Assembly: GCF_017813245.1 (NCBI RefSeq)
Contig: NZ_JAGIQL010000005.1
Span: forward strand, 1 to 64,000
Origin: Streptomyces montanisoli
Lineage (GTDB): Bacteria > Actinomycetota > Actinomycetes > Streptomycetales > Streptomycetaceae
Reading direction: 5' to 3'
Length of the DNA stretch: 64,000 nt
The translations under genes were made by a program, and so were the position numbers. Numbering within the stretch: the stretch's first letter is position 1; each line of letters begins with the position of its first letter. Below, in pieces: positions 42,170 to 49,069 of the stretch. The notes below the pieces were generated by a model. That model was given only the letters and a program-made list of their open reading frames with translations. It searched no databases and was not told the origin of the DNA.

Positions 42170-43171
42170 ATGGCACTACCGCTCAACCTGACCGTCAAAA
42201 TGGGCAGCCACCTCGTCAAGCAGAAGGTGAAGCGGCGGGAGAAGTACCCCCTCATCGTCGAGATCGAACCGCTGTTCGCCTGCAACCTCGCGTGCAACGG
42301 CTGCGGCAAGATCCAGCACCCCGCGGGCGTGCTCAAGCAGCGCATGCCCGTGGCCCAGGCCATCGGGGCGGTCGAGGAGTGCGGCGCGCCCATGGTGTCG
42401 CTGGCCGGCGGCGAGCCGCTGATGCACCCGCAGATCGACAAGATCACCGAGGAGCTGCTCAAGCGCGGCAAGTTCGTGGTGCTGTGCACCAACGCCGTAC
42501 TGCTGCCCAAGCACCTCCACAAGTTCACCCCCCACCGCAACTTCGCCTGGATGGTCCACATCGACGGCATGCGGGAGCGGCACGACGAGTCGGTGAGCAA
42601 GGAAGGCGTCTTCGACCAGGCCGTGGAGGCGATCAGGCAGGCCAAGGCGGCCGGCTTCGCCGTCTACACGAACTCGACGTTCTTCAACACCGACACCCCC
42701 GAGGACATCATCGAGGTGCTCGACTACCTCAATGACGAGCTGAAGGTCGACCGCCTGGAGATCTCGCCGGCCTACGCCTACGAGAAGGCGCCCGACCAGG
42801 ACCACTTCCTCGGTGTCGAGCAGACGCGCGAGGTGTTCCGCAAGGCGTTCGCCGACGGCAGGCGCAAGAGGTGGCGTCTCAACCACTCGGAGCTGTTCCT
42901 CGACTTCCTCGAGGGCAAGGCCGACTTCGAGTGCACCCCGTGGGGCGTCCCGTCCTACTCGCTGTTCGGCTGGCAGAAGCCCTGCTACCTGATGAGCGAC
43001 GGCTACGCCAAGACCTACCAGGAGCTCCTGGACGACACCGACTGGGACAAGTACGGCCGCGGCAAGGACCCGCGCTGCGACAACTGCATGGCCCACTGCG
43101 GGTACGAGCCGACCGCCGTGCTCGCCACGATGGGCTCGCTCAAGCAGTCGCTGCGGGCGGTCACGGGCTGA
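42170..43171 (+). CDS. hpnH: HpnH: adenosyl-hopene transferase, radical SAM
   Basis: A 333-residue radical SAM enzyme that adds the adenosyl group to diploptene (hopene) in hopanoid side-chain synthesis. The [4Fe-4S] motif is CNLACNGCGKIQHP (Cys at about 38, 42, 45), followed by MVSLAGGEPLMHP. C-terminal cysteines in DPRCDNCMAHCGYEPTAV match HpnH. ATG 42170 with GGAG upstream; GTG 42149 is possible. Hopanoid genes usually form a cluster with squalene-hopene cyclase; none are in this window, so this copy stands alone behind a TetR operator. Confidence 0.9.
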   Translation: MALPLNLTVKMGSHLVKQKVKRREKYPLIVEIEPLFACNLACNGCGKIQHPAGVLKQRMPVAQAIGAVEECGAPMVSLAGGEPLMHPQIDKITEELLKRGKFVVLCTNAVLLPKHLHKFTPHRNFAWMVHIDGMRERHDESVSKEGVFDQAVEAIRQAKAAGFAVYTNSTFFNTDTPEDIIEVLDYLNDELKVDRLEISPAYAYEKAPDQDHFLGVEQTREVFRKAFADGRRKRWRLNHSELFLDFLEGKADFECTPWGVPSYSLFGWQKPCYLMSDGYAKTYQELLDDTDWDKYGRGKDPRCDNCMAHCGYEPTAVLATMGSLKQSLRAVTG

Positions 43172-43257
43172 CGCGCCCGCCACCGGCCGCTGCGGATGCG
43201 GGATCGCGCGGCGGCGTGGATGGTGGTGGGTAGTACGTCCCGAGTGAGGAGCCAGCC

Positions 43258-43458
43258 ATGTCGATGCTCGACAAACTCAAGGGCATGATGAAGGGCCACG
43301 AGGACACTGCCGCCAAGGGAGTGGACAAGGCGGGGGACGCCGTCGACAAGAAGACCGGCAACAAGTACCAGAGCCAGGTCGACTCCGCGCAGAAGAAGAT
43401 GGACGAGCAGCTCGGCGGCCAGGCCACGCCGGGTGACGACAACCCGCCCCGCGGCTGA
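43258..43458 (+). CDS. Rv0909/MT0933-type antitoxin-like small protein
   Basis: A 66-residue charged helical protein: MSMLDKLKGMMKGHEDTAAK, GVDKAGDAVDKKTGNKYQSQVD and DEQLGG taken in parts. This matches the MT0933-like antitoxin family common in actinobacteria, often without a neighbouring toxin. A GAGGAG ribosome site precedes the ATG. No toxin gene is adjacent. The protein also resembles CsbD-like stress proteins in composition, so the antitoxin role is by family only. A perfect palindromic terminator follows. Confidence 0.82.
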   Translation: MSMLDKLKGMMKGHEDTAAKGVDKAGDAVDKKTGNKYQSQVDSAQKKMDEQLGGQATPGDDNPPRG

Positions 43459-43481
43459 CCGCGGGCCCTTCGCCTTCGGCA

Positions 43482-43527
43482 GACGCCGGTGTGCGCCGCA
43501 CGGATCCGTGCGGCGCACACCGGCGTC
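43482..43527. terminator. 46-bp perfect palindrome, bidirectional terminator
   Basis: Arms of 23 bases meet at CGGA|TCCG with no unpaired loop needed, from GACGCCGGTGTG outward. It lies between the convergent antitoxin-like and DNA glycosylase genes. A second hairpin follows at 43538-43561. Confidence 0.75.
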
Positions 43528-43537
43528 GTCTGCGTTG

Positions 43538-43561
43538 CCGGCCGGCTGTAGAGCCGGCCGG
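43538..43561. terminator. Hairpin 3' of DNA glycosylase gene
   Basis: CCGGCCGGCT (43538-43547), loop GTAG, AGCCGGCCGG (43552-43561): a perfect 10-bp stem with a tetraloop just beyond the glycosylase stop codon. Confidence 0.65.
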
Positions 43562-43572
43562 TTCGTTCACGC

Positions 43573-44211
43573 CTACGTCAGTTGCGGGTGGCGGTCGAGG
43601 GCGACCCGCACCAGGGCCGCCGCGAACCGCGCCGGGTCGTCACCCGCCAGAGCGGCGAGCTTCTTCGTGTCCTTCGGCAGCCCCACCTTGCCGGCGCCCT
43701 GCCGCGCCTTCTCGTCCAGGTACGGCGCGGCCTCGGGCCACACGTCCTGCACCTCGCGCAGGAAGATGTCGGCGCCCACCGGGCCGATCCCTGGCATCTG
43801 CTGAAGCAGGCGGCGCAGCTCCGCGCGATCGCCCGAGGTCTCGTCACGCAGCCGCCTCAGATCGCCGTGATAGCGCTCCAGCAGCAGTTCCGCGCCGTCC
43901 CCGAGCTGGGTGGCGGTCCGCTCGTCGTAGCGCCGGTAGCCGCCCTCGCCGAGCGCGTCCACGCGCTGCTGCCAGGTGGCGTCCGCCATCGCGCGCGGGC
44001 TGCGCAGACCCGCGTCCGCGAGAGCGCGAGCCGCCGACACGGCGATGCCGCTGCTGATCCGCGCGCTGAGCAGCAGCGACAGCACCAGCAGCCGGTAGAG
44101 CGGCTGCGGTGTGTCGCGCAACGTGATGCCCGCCTCGTCGCTGTAGGTCGTGCCGTACGCGTCGAGCAGCTTGCCGACCGTGCCGGCCGGGCCCTTCGTC
44201 TTCCCCGCCAC
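43573..44211 (-). CDS. HhH-GPD base-excision DNA repair protein (endonuclease III-like)
   Basis: A 212-residue protein of the endonuclease III / HhH-GPD superfamily. The helix-hairpin-helix is LLQQMPGIGPVGADIFLREVQDVW (about residues 134-157). The early helices YRLLVLSLLLSARISSGIAV fit the family. It lacks the C-terminal Cys cluster of classical Nth, and no clear catalytic Lys is visible before the hairpin (QMPGIGPVGA), so the catalytic class is uncertain. GTG 44211 has a strong GAGGGAGG site; a longer frame to 45045 is an artefact. It lies 11 bp after the DUF4235 gene, so probably the same transcript. Confidence 0.83.
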   Translation of the reverse strand: MAGKTKGPAGTVGKLLDAYGTTYSDEAGITLRDTPQPLYRLLVLSLLLSARISSGIAVSAARALADAGLRSPRAMADATWQQRVDALGEGGYRRYDERTATQLGDGAELLLERYHGDLRRLRDETSGDRAELRRLLQQMPGIGPVGADIFLREVQDVWPEAAPYLDEKARQGAGKVGLPKDTKKLAALAGDDPARFAAALVRVALDRHPQLT

Positions 44212-44222
44212 GTGTGCCTCCC

Positions 44223-44534
44223 TCAGTTGCGTCCGCCGGCCTCTCCCGGCCAGGCCCCGGTGGCGCGTTCGACCGCCTTGGCGCCCGAACGGTCCACCGC
44301 GCTGCGGACGGCGGCGAGGATCGCGCCCTGCACGGCCGCCGCGATCACGATCTCGGCCCAGCCGCGGTCGCGGTCCAGGGCGTCGGGCGCGTCGTCCTCG
44401 TGACGCACCGCCTTCCACGCCGCCCTGAACACCTTCCCGGCCACCATCCCGCCGGCCCAGCCCATCAGGAACCCGAGGGGCTTGTACGCCAACGGCAGTT
44501 TCGGCTTCTTCTTCGCCTTCTTGGTCTTGGTCAC
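44223..44534 (-). CDS. DUF4235 small membrane protein
   Basis: A 103-residue protein: a Lys-rich start (KTKKAKKKPKLPLAYKPLG), a hydrophobic segment GFLMGWAGGMVAGKVFRAAWKAV, an acidic spacer (HEDDAPDALDRDRGW) and a second helix AEIVIAAAVQGAILAAVRSAVDR. This is the DUF4235 pattern. GTG 44534 is the best start; the frame continues upstream without family features. Function unknown; probably a small membrane-associated protein. Downstream lies the DNA glycosylase. Confidence 0.82.
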   Translation of the reverse strand: MTKTKKAKKKPKLPLAYKPLGFLMGWAGGMVAGKVFRAAWKAVRHEDDAPDALDRDRGWAEIVIAAAVQGAILAAVRSAVDRSGAKAVERATGAWPGEAGGRN

Positions 44535-44725
44535 ACCGCACGGGTGCCCCGCGGTGCGCGGGGCACACAGCGGCGCGGGGGAGTGGCACCGCCCGATCCC
44601 GAGGCAGGTGACGCGGCACACCGGGTACACGTCCGGAGCAACCCCGCTCCCGCCCCGGGCCCCGAGCGCCGAGAGTGGGAGGGAAGCGATCCGACGTCCC
44701 GTACCCGACATCCTGGAGCCACCTG

Positions 44726-45319
44726 ATGAAGCGCCCCACCCACCGCGACCACAGGGACCTCGGCCTGCTCGCCCTGCGGCTCGGCACCGGAGCCGTGCTC
44801 GCCGCGCACGGCACCCAGAAGCTGTTCGGCTGGTTCGGCGGCGGAGGGCTCGACGTCACCGCGAAGGCCATGGACGCGATGGGCTTCAGGCCCGGCGACC
44901 GCAGCGCGCTCGCGGCCGGGTGCGGCGAGGCCGGCGGCGGCGCGCTGATCGCGCTCGGGCTCGCCACCCCCGCGGCGGGCGCCGTTGCGGCGGGCGCCAT
45001 GGCGGGCGCGGCGGCCGTGCACGCACCGAACGGGTTCTTCTCCACGTCGGGCGGGCTCGAGTACCCGGGCTTCCTCGGCTGGTCCGCCGCCTGCCTCGGA
45101 CTGACGGGCGCGGGCCGCTACTCGCTCGACCACGTGACGCAGCACCGGCTCGACCGGACATGGATGGTGCCGGTGGCCTTCGCCGCGAGCGGTCTCGTCA
45201 CCGCGTGCGTGATCCGCAAGCGCACCCAGAGCCTCGCCCGGGCCACCGAGGCGGCGCAGACGGACGGCGCGGACGGAGCGGACGGCGACGGCGCCACGGA
45301 CGGCCCCGGCCAGGCCTGA
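44726..45319 (+). CDS. DoxX-family membrane protein
   Basis: A 197-residue integral membrane protein. Four hydrophobic segments match DoxX: LGLLALRLGTGAVLAAHGTQKLFGWF, then ALAAGCGEAGGGALIALGL, AGAVAAGAMAGAAAVHA and a last helix near MVPVAFAASGLVTACVI. The FGWFGGGGL motif after the first helix is characteristic. The C-terminal tail is Ala/Asp/Gly-rich (ADGADGDGATDG). ATG 44726 with GGAG upstream. The family includes quinol-linked and redox-stress proteins; the exact role here is unknown. Confidence 0.87.
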   Translation: MKRPTHRDHRDLGLLALRLGTGAVLAAHGTQKLFGWFGGGGLDVTAKAMDAMGFRPGDRSALAAGCGEAGGGALIALGLATPAAGAVAAGAMAGAAAVHAPNGFFSTSGGLEYPGFLGWSAACLGLTGAGRYSLDHVTQHRLDRTWMVPVAFAASGLVTACVIRKRTQSLARATEAAQTDGADGADGDGATDGPGQA

Positions 45320-45477
45320 CAGCGCGGGACATCGCGAGGGCCCGACCGGACGCGCCCGAGCGGTCACGCCCGATCGGGCTGGATCCTGCGTGGGCGCCGC
45401 CGCGCTGGGCACGCGCACTGGGAGACAGTGGAGAAGACGTCCCCCGCTGGGGGCCGTCCCGTGTTTGGAGGTCCGAC

Positions 45478-45684
45478 ATGACCAGTCCGCACCCCGACCC
45501 GGTGCCTCCCACCCCCACCCCCACGCCAGGCCCGCCAGGACCGGAGCCGGGCCCCGCACCGGGACCCGCGCCCGGGCCCACGCCCGTACCGCCGTCGCCC
45601 GTTCCCTCGCCCGACCCGGTACCCAAGCCGCCGGGCCCCGACCCCGTGCCTGAACCCGAACCGGCACCGGGACCGCTGCACTGA
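45478..45684 (+). CDS. Short proline-rich protein
   Basis: A 68-residue peptide in which about half the residues are Pro, mostly as PxP, PGP, PTP and PEP repeats, with Asp/Glu and no hydrophobic segment or signal peptide. It has a strong ribosome site (TTTGGAGGTCCGAC then ATG), a C-rich/G-rich hairpin 40 bp before the start and a strong terminator after the stop, so I think it is expressed. It should form a stiff polyproline-II rod. I do not recognise a family. The Gly-rich frame on the other strand (45198-45731) is its shadow. Confidence 0.6.
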   Translation: MTSPHPDPVPPTPTPTPGPPGPEPGPAPGPAPGPTPVPPSPVPSPDPVPKPPGPDPVPEPEPAPGPLH

Positions 45685-45693
45685 GACCCGGCC

Positions 45694-45728
45694 CCCCCGC
45701 CCCGGGCGGCGCAGGCCCGGGGCGGGGG
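45694..45728. terminator. Hairpin between Pro-rich protein and carboxylesterase genes
   Basis: CCCCCGCCCCGGGC (45694-45707) pairs with GCCCGGGGCGGGGG (45715-45728), a perfect 14-bp stem with a 7-base loop. It is between two convergent genes and can serve both. Confidence 0.7.
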
Positions 45729-45750
45729 CACCCGCGAGCAAACGGGTGGT

Positions 45751-47319
45751 TCAGCTCTCGACTTCGTCCTGTGGCCGTGGTGAGGCGGGCCGCGGCGTAC
45801 GGAGACGACGGCTCGTGCCGCGCCGCTGCGAGTTGATCATTTCGCAGACGGGGGCGATGTCCAGAGGGACGCCCTTGGTCTCGTCGCCGATGACGGTGAA
45901 GTGCGGGTCGGTGGGGGTGCAGGCCGGCCAGGGGGTGCCGTCCGGATTGCGGGGCGTGCCGGTGCGGGCGAACTCGGTCCAGGCGTGCTGGATGGTGTCG
46001 CTGATGTGCACGTCTGTGGCGTCGTAGTCGTCGCCGGCGGTGAGGAGGCCGAACAGGTACGGGATCTCCGCGCTGTGCCTGGCGAGCAGCCCGGAGCGGC
46101 GGGCGCCCGGCGAGACGCGGGCGAAGCGGTAGTTGTAGGCGGTGCGGCCGTCCAGGGTGGCGTAGCGCTGGTAGGAGGCCAGGGCGGGTTCGTGCCACAC
46201 GCCGGTGGTGTCCAGTTCGCACAGTGCCTCGTACGGGGTGAGCCCGCGGGTGCTGAAGTGGGCGAGTATGTCGTCTGCGCGCGCGCCGCCGATGGCTTTG
46301 GCCATGTTGGCCAGGGTCGAGACGGTGTAGACGTCGGCCGGGTCGAGGGAGGACTGGGACTTGTGCCCGTACAGGCCGGTGGGGGTGTGGAAGAGGCGAG
46401 CCTCGTCCTGGGTGCAGCCGAACATGATCGGCACGCCGTCCGCCCAGCCGGAGAAGTCCTCGGTCATCACCTCCCCGTCGGCGACCGGGTACCAGACCAG
46501 GTTCGCGGGCGTGTGCACCTGGCCGGGCGGTGGGATGACACCGGCCTCGGCGAAGGAGGCTGCGCGTACCTGTTCGGCGGGCAGGCGACGCAGCCGGGCG
46601 AAGTCGCTGCTGCCCAGGTGGCGGAACATGTTCTCGGTGGCCTTCGTGGCGCGTTCGTGGCTGGGGGAGTCGACGACGGCGTAGTCCTCGTAGCCGGCGC
46701 TCTGGATGACCGCGCGGTGGAACAGGCCGCGCGCGGAGGGGGTGCACAGCAGGGCGCGAGAGGCGGCGCCGCCGGCGGACTGGCCGAAGACGGTGACGTT
46801 GTCCGGGTCGCCGCCGAAGGCGGTGATGTTGCCGCGTACCCATCTTAGGGCCGCTACCCAGTCCTGGAGGCCGAAGTTGCATCCCACCTCGGGGTGGGCG
46901 AGGAATCCGAAGGCGCCCAGGCGGTAGTTGAGGGACACCATGACCACGCCGCGCTTGGCGAGTTGCTGCCCGGACCACAGGGGCATCGCGGAGGAGCCGT
47001 TGAGGAAGCCGCCGCCGTGGATCCACACCATGACCGGCAGGCGGGCGCCTGGGGCCGGGTCGGCGGACCACACGTTCAGGTTCAGGCAGTCCTCGCTTTC
47101 CGGGGAGCCGGGGTCGAAACCGGTGTGGACGCTCTGGATGGCGCTGTTCCCGAATACGGTCGCATCGCGGACACCGTCCCACGCGGCCACAGGCGCCGGA
47201 GGGGCCCAGCGCAGGTCGCCGACGGGCGGGGCGGCGTAGGGGATGCCGAGGAAGCTGTGGACGCCGTCGTGTTCGGCGCCCACGAGCGATCCGTGCTCGA
47301 TGCGTACGGTGTTGCTCAT
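45751..47319 (-). CDS. Type B carboxylesterase
   Basis: A 522-residue carboxylesterase/lipase family protein (para-nitrobenzyl esterase-like). Motifs: SEDCLNLNVWSA, VMVWIHGGGFLNGSS (oxyanion hole), nucleophile Ser in VFGQSAGGAASRALL (about residue 200), and a later Glu/His pair. No signal peptide, so probably cytoplasmic. ATG 47319 with AAGGAAT upstream. It lies 45 bp downstream of an unrecognised small gene. Upstream, a divergent TetR gene and a GAAACGATCGTTTC palindrome suggest substrate-inducible control of both. Confidence 0.9.
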   Translation of the reverse strand: MSNTVRIEHGSLVGAEHDGVHSFLGIPYAAPPVGDLRWAPPAPVAAWDGVRDATVFGNSAIQSVHTGFDPGSPESEDCLNLNVWSADPAPGARLPVMVWIHGGGFLNGSSAMPLWSGQQLAKRGVVMVSLNYRLGAFGFLAHPEVGCNFGLQDWVAALRWVRGNITAFGGDPDNVTVFGQSAGGAASRALLCTPSARGLFHRAVIQSAGYEDYAVVDSPSHERATKATENMFRHLGSSDFARLRRLPAEQVRAASFAEAGVIPPPGQVHTPANLVWYPVADGEVMTEDFSGWADGVPIMFGCTQDEARLFHTPTGLYGHKSQSSLDPADVYTVSTLANMAKAIGGARADDILAHFSTRGLTPYEALCELDTTGVWHEPALASYQRYATLDGRTAYNYRFARVSPGARRSGLLARHSAEIPYLFGLLTAGDDYDATDVHISDTIQHAWTEFARTGTPRNPDGTPWPACTPTDPHFTVIGDETKGVPLDIAPVCEMINSQRRGTSRRLRTPRPASPRPQDEVES

Positions 47320-47364
47320 GGGGATTCCTTGATGGATGGGGGACAGCGCCGGTGTGAAGGGCGG

Positions 47365-47616
47365 TCAGGCGGCCGGTGTTGCGTCGACCATGGTGCCGAT
47401 GAGGAGGCGGGGCTGTCGGAACGGTTGCTCCAACCGTGGTTGGTAGGCGCCCGCGTCGTTGGCGGCGGCGTGTTCGGCGAACGCGCGCAGCGAGTAGCCG
47501 GCCGCGCTGTGCTCGCTGTCGAGCCGGGCCAGGGCGTGGTGGCGGGTGAAGCACCGCATGCCCACAGGGGCGGCCTTCTGGTCGAGCAGGTCCAGCAGGC
47601 TTCCCTTGCCGGTCAT
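47365..47616 (-). CDS. Small protein of unknown function upstream of carboxylesterase
   Basis: An 83-residue protein starting MTGKGSLLDLLDQKAAP, with GMRCFTRHHALARLDSEHSAAGYSL, AFAEHAAANDAGAYQPRL and a C-terminal QPRLLIGTMVDATPAA. One Cys, several His, no signal peptide or membrane segment. ATG 47616 has GAGGAAC upstream. It is in the same orientation as the esterase 45 bp downstream, so likely the first gene of a two-gene operon controlled by the divergent TetR. I do not recognise a family. Confidence 0.55.
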   Translation of the reverse strand: MTGKGSLLDLLDQKAAPVGMRCFTRHHALARLDSEHSAAGYSLRAFAEHAAANDAGAYQPRLEQPFRQPRLLIGTMVDATPAA

Positions 47617-47715
47617 GGGGAGGTTCCTCGTCTCGGCTGGTGCAGCGGCGGGTTGCGGGGCCCGTCCCGCCGGATGCAGGAACGAGCCGTCCTCACGGGC
47701 GAGGGCAATCAAAAA

Positions 47716-47729
47716 GAAACGATCGTTTC
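47716..47729. promoter_or_regulatory. TetR operator, esterase operon / TetR gene
   Basis: GAAACGATCGTTTC is a perfect 14-bp palindrome between the divergent esterase operon and the TetR gene, in an AT-rich stretch (47705-47790). Likely bound by the adjacent TetR protein. Confidence 0.65.
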
Positions 47730-47798
47730 CGCAACGCTTCGACCGTAGGCCCGTCTCCCTGCATAACGCAAGTCACCGTTTCCGTTTAGGATGCGGTC

Positions 47799-48422
47799 AT
47801 GCCCCGGCTCAGCGATGAAACCCGCGCCCGACGGCGCCACCACGTCCTCACCAGCGCCTGGCGCTGCTTCTCCGAGAACGGCTTCCACGCCACCTCGATG
47901 GACGAGGTGATCGCCGCGACCGGCATGTCCTCCAGCGCGGTGTACCGGTACTTCCGCAGCAAGGAAGAACTGATCGACGCCACTGCCGAGGAAGGCATCA
48001 CCCGGGTCCGCGACATCTTCGTGCGCCTGCTGACCTGCACCCCTACCCCCACGCCCGGGCAGACACTGGAAACCATCGTCGGCGAACTGCGCAGCCGCAC
48101 CAGCAACCCCGAGTACGACCTGTCGAAACTCGCCGTCCAGACCTGGGCCGAGGCCCTGCGCAACCCCGCCCTGCGCGACCACACCCGCGACCTCTACGCC
48201 GAAACCAGTGCATGTATCACCGAACTCGCCGAACGCTGGCGGGCTGAGGGCCACCTGCCACCCGACAGCGATCCCGCAGCGACCGCGGCCACGGTGTTCA
48301 CCCTCATGCACGGGCTGATCGTGTGCCATCACCTGGCTCCTGATGTTCTCGTCGACCAACTCGGACCCGGGCTCACTGCCCTTGGCTCCGCGCTCGTCCC
48401 GCTGCAGCGGCACACCCCGTAA
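47799..48422 (+). CDS. TetR-family regulator
   Basis: A 207-residue TetR protein. Helix-turn-helix at residues about 10-55 (RRHHVLTSAWRCFSENGFHATSMDEVIAATGMSSSAVYRYFRSKEELIDAT in parts). The C-terminal domain has LRNPALRDHTRDLYAETSACITELAERWRAEGHLP, as in the TetR_C_6/BetI-like group. ATG 47799. It is divergent from the small gene plus carboxylesterase across one palindrome and probably represses both directions. Ligand unknown. Confidence 0.88.
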   Translation: MPRLSDETRARRRHHVLTSAWRCFSENGFHATSMDEVIAATGMSSSAVYRYFRSKEELIDATAEEGITRVRDIFVRLLTCTPTPTPGQTLETIVGELRSRTSNPEYDLSKLAVQTWAEALRNPALRDHTRDLYAETSACITELAERWRAEGHLPPDSDPAATAATVFTLMHGLIVCHHLAPDVLVDQLGPGLTALGSALVPLQRHTP

Positions 48423-48542
48423 CTGCCTGGCCCCACTCAGGGTGGTCGCGGAGGTGGGTGTGGTGTACATGTTCACGAAGCTGGTCACGGCGGGTGTGGC
48501 GGGATTGGGTGGGGGCATACGGCTCGCCGGAGGTTGATAACT

Positions 48543-48713
48543 ATGGTTCCCCTGCTGCTTGTTCTGCTTCTCATCGTGATTCTGGCCGGTGCGGGCTTCG
48601 CCCTGAAGATCCTGTGGTGGATCGCGATCGCGGTTCTCGTCATCTGGCTGCTCGGATTCCTCGTCCGCCCCGCCGCGTCCGGCGGAAAGCGGAGCCGCTG
48701 GTACCGCTGGTAG
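48543..48713 (+). CDS. Short 'hydrophobic protein' (single-pass membrane peptide)
   Basis: A 56-residue protein. Two near-continuous hydrophobic segments (VPLLLVLLLIVILAGAGFAL and IAIAVLVIWLLGFLV) are joined by KILWW, with a basic, aromatic tail (SGGKRSRWYRW). This matches the small 'hydrophobic protein' repeatedly annotated in Streptomyces. ATG 48543 with GGAGG nine bases upstream; TAG stop. A 22-codon open frame at 48469-48537 ends just before it and could be a leader peptide, though I have no support for that. A strong hairpin follows. Confidence 0.8.
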   Translation: MVPLLLVLLLIVILAGAGFALKILWWIAIAVLVIWLLGFLVRPAASGGKRSRWYRW

Positions 48714-49069
48714 GACGTGCGGTGTTCGACGGGCCGGGAGCGGCTACTGCGCTCCCGGCCCGTCAGCGTGTCCGGCGCTGGAACAGCGCGGGGCGGGCAG
48801 GGGAACCGCCGATGAACCTGGCCGTGGTCTCGCGCGTACTTGCTCCAGGAAGTGTGCAGGAAGTGTGCAGGACGCCGAGGCGGCCGAGGCGACTGACGCG
48901 GGCCCCGGGACGCACGTCGAGCCGGTCGGCGCTGCGATCGAGCGCACCCGACCTCCGGCCGGGGCCGTTGCCGGTGGCGGCCAACGCCCTTGCGGGAAGC
49001 CGATGAAGCGATCTAGCGTCGTGCCGCAACCCATGACAACGATGTCCAAAGGACGGCGGTGGGAGCGAT
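48714..49069. other. Intergenic region upstream of GH92 gene
   Basis: 356 bases without a convincing gene. It holds the hairpin at 48728-48764, a direct repeat CAGGAAGTGTG twice in tandem near 48846-48867 and, at its 3' end, the GGGAG ribosome site of the GH92 gene. The open frames across it on both strands have shadow composition. Confidence 0.5.
48728..48764 (+). terminator. Terminator hairpin after hydrophobic protein gene
   Basis: GACGGGCCGGGAGCG (48728-48742), 7-base loop, CGCTCCCGGCCCGTC (48750-48764): a perfect 15-bp GC-rich stem 14 bases after the stop codon. Confidence 0.75.

Noticed and set aside
45198..45731. Gly-rich PE_PGRS-like open frame opposite the Pro-rich gene
   Set aside because: It is the reverse-strand shadow of the CCN-rich Pro codons, has no ribosome site of its own and overlaps the DoxX gene end.
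44531..47554. 1007-residue open frame on the minus strand
   Set aside because: It spans a terminator, the DoxX gene and the carboxylesterase in the wrong frame; composition is Arg/Pro/Gly shadow coding with no domain.
48469..48537. 22-codon open frame before the hydrophobic protein gene
   Set aside because: A plausible leader peptide, but it lacks a well-spaced ribosome site and regulatory codons, so I did not list it as a gene.
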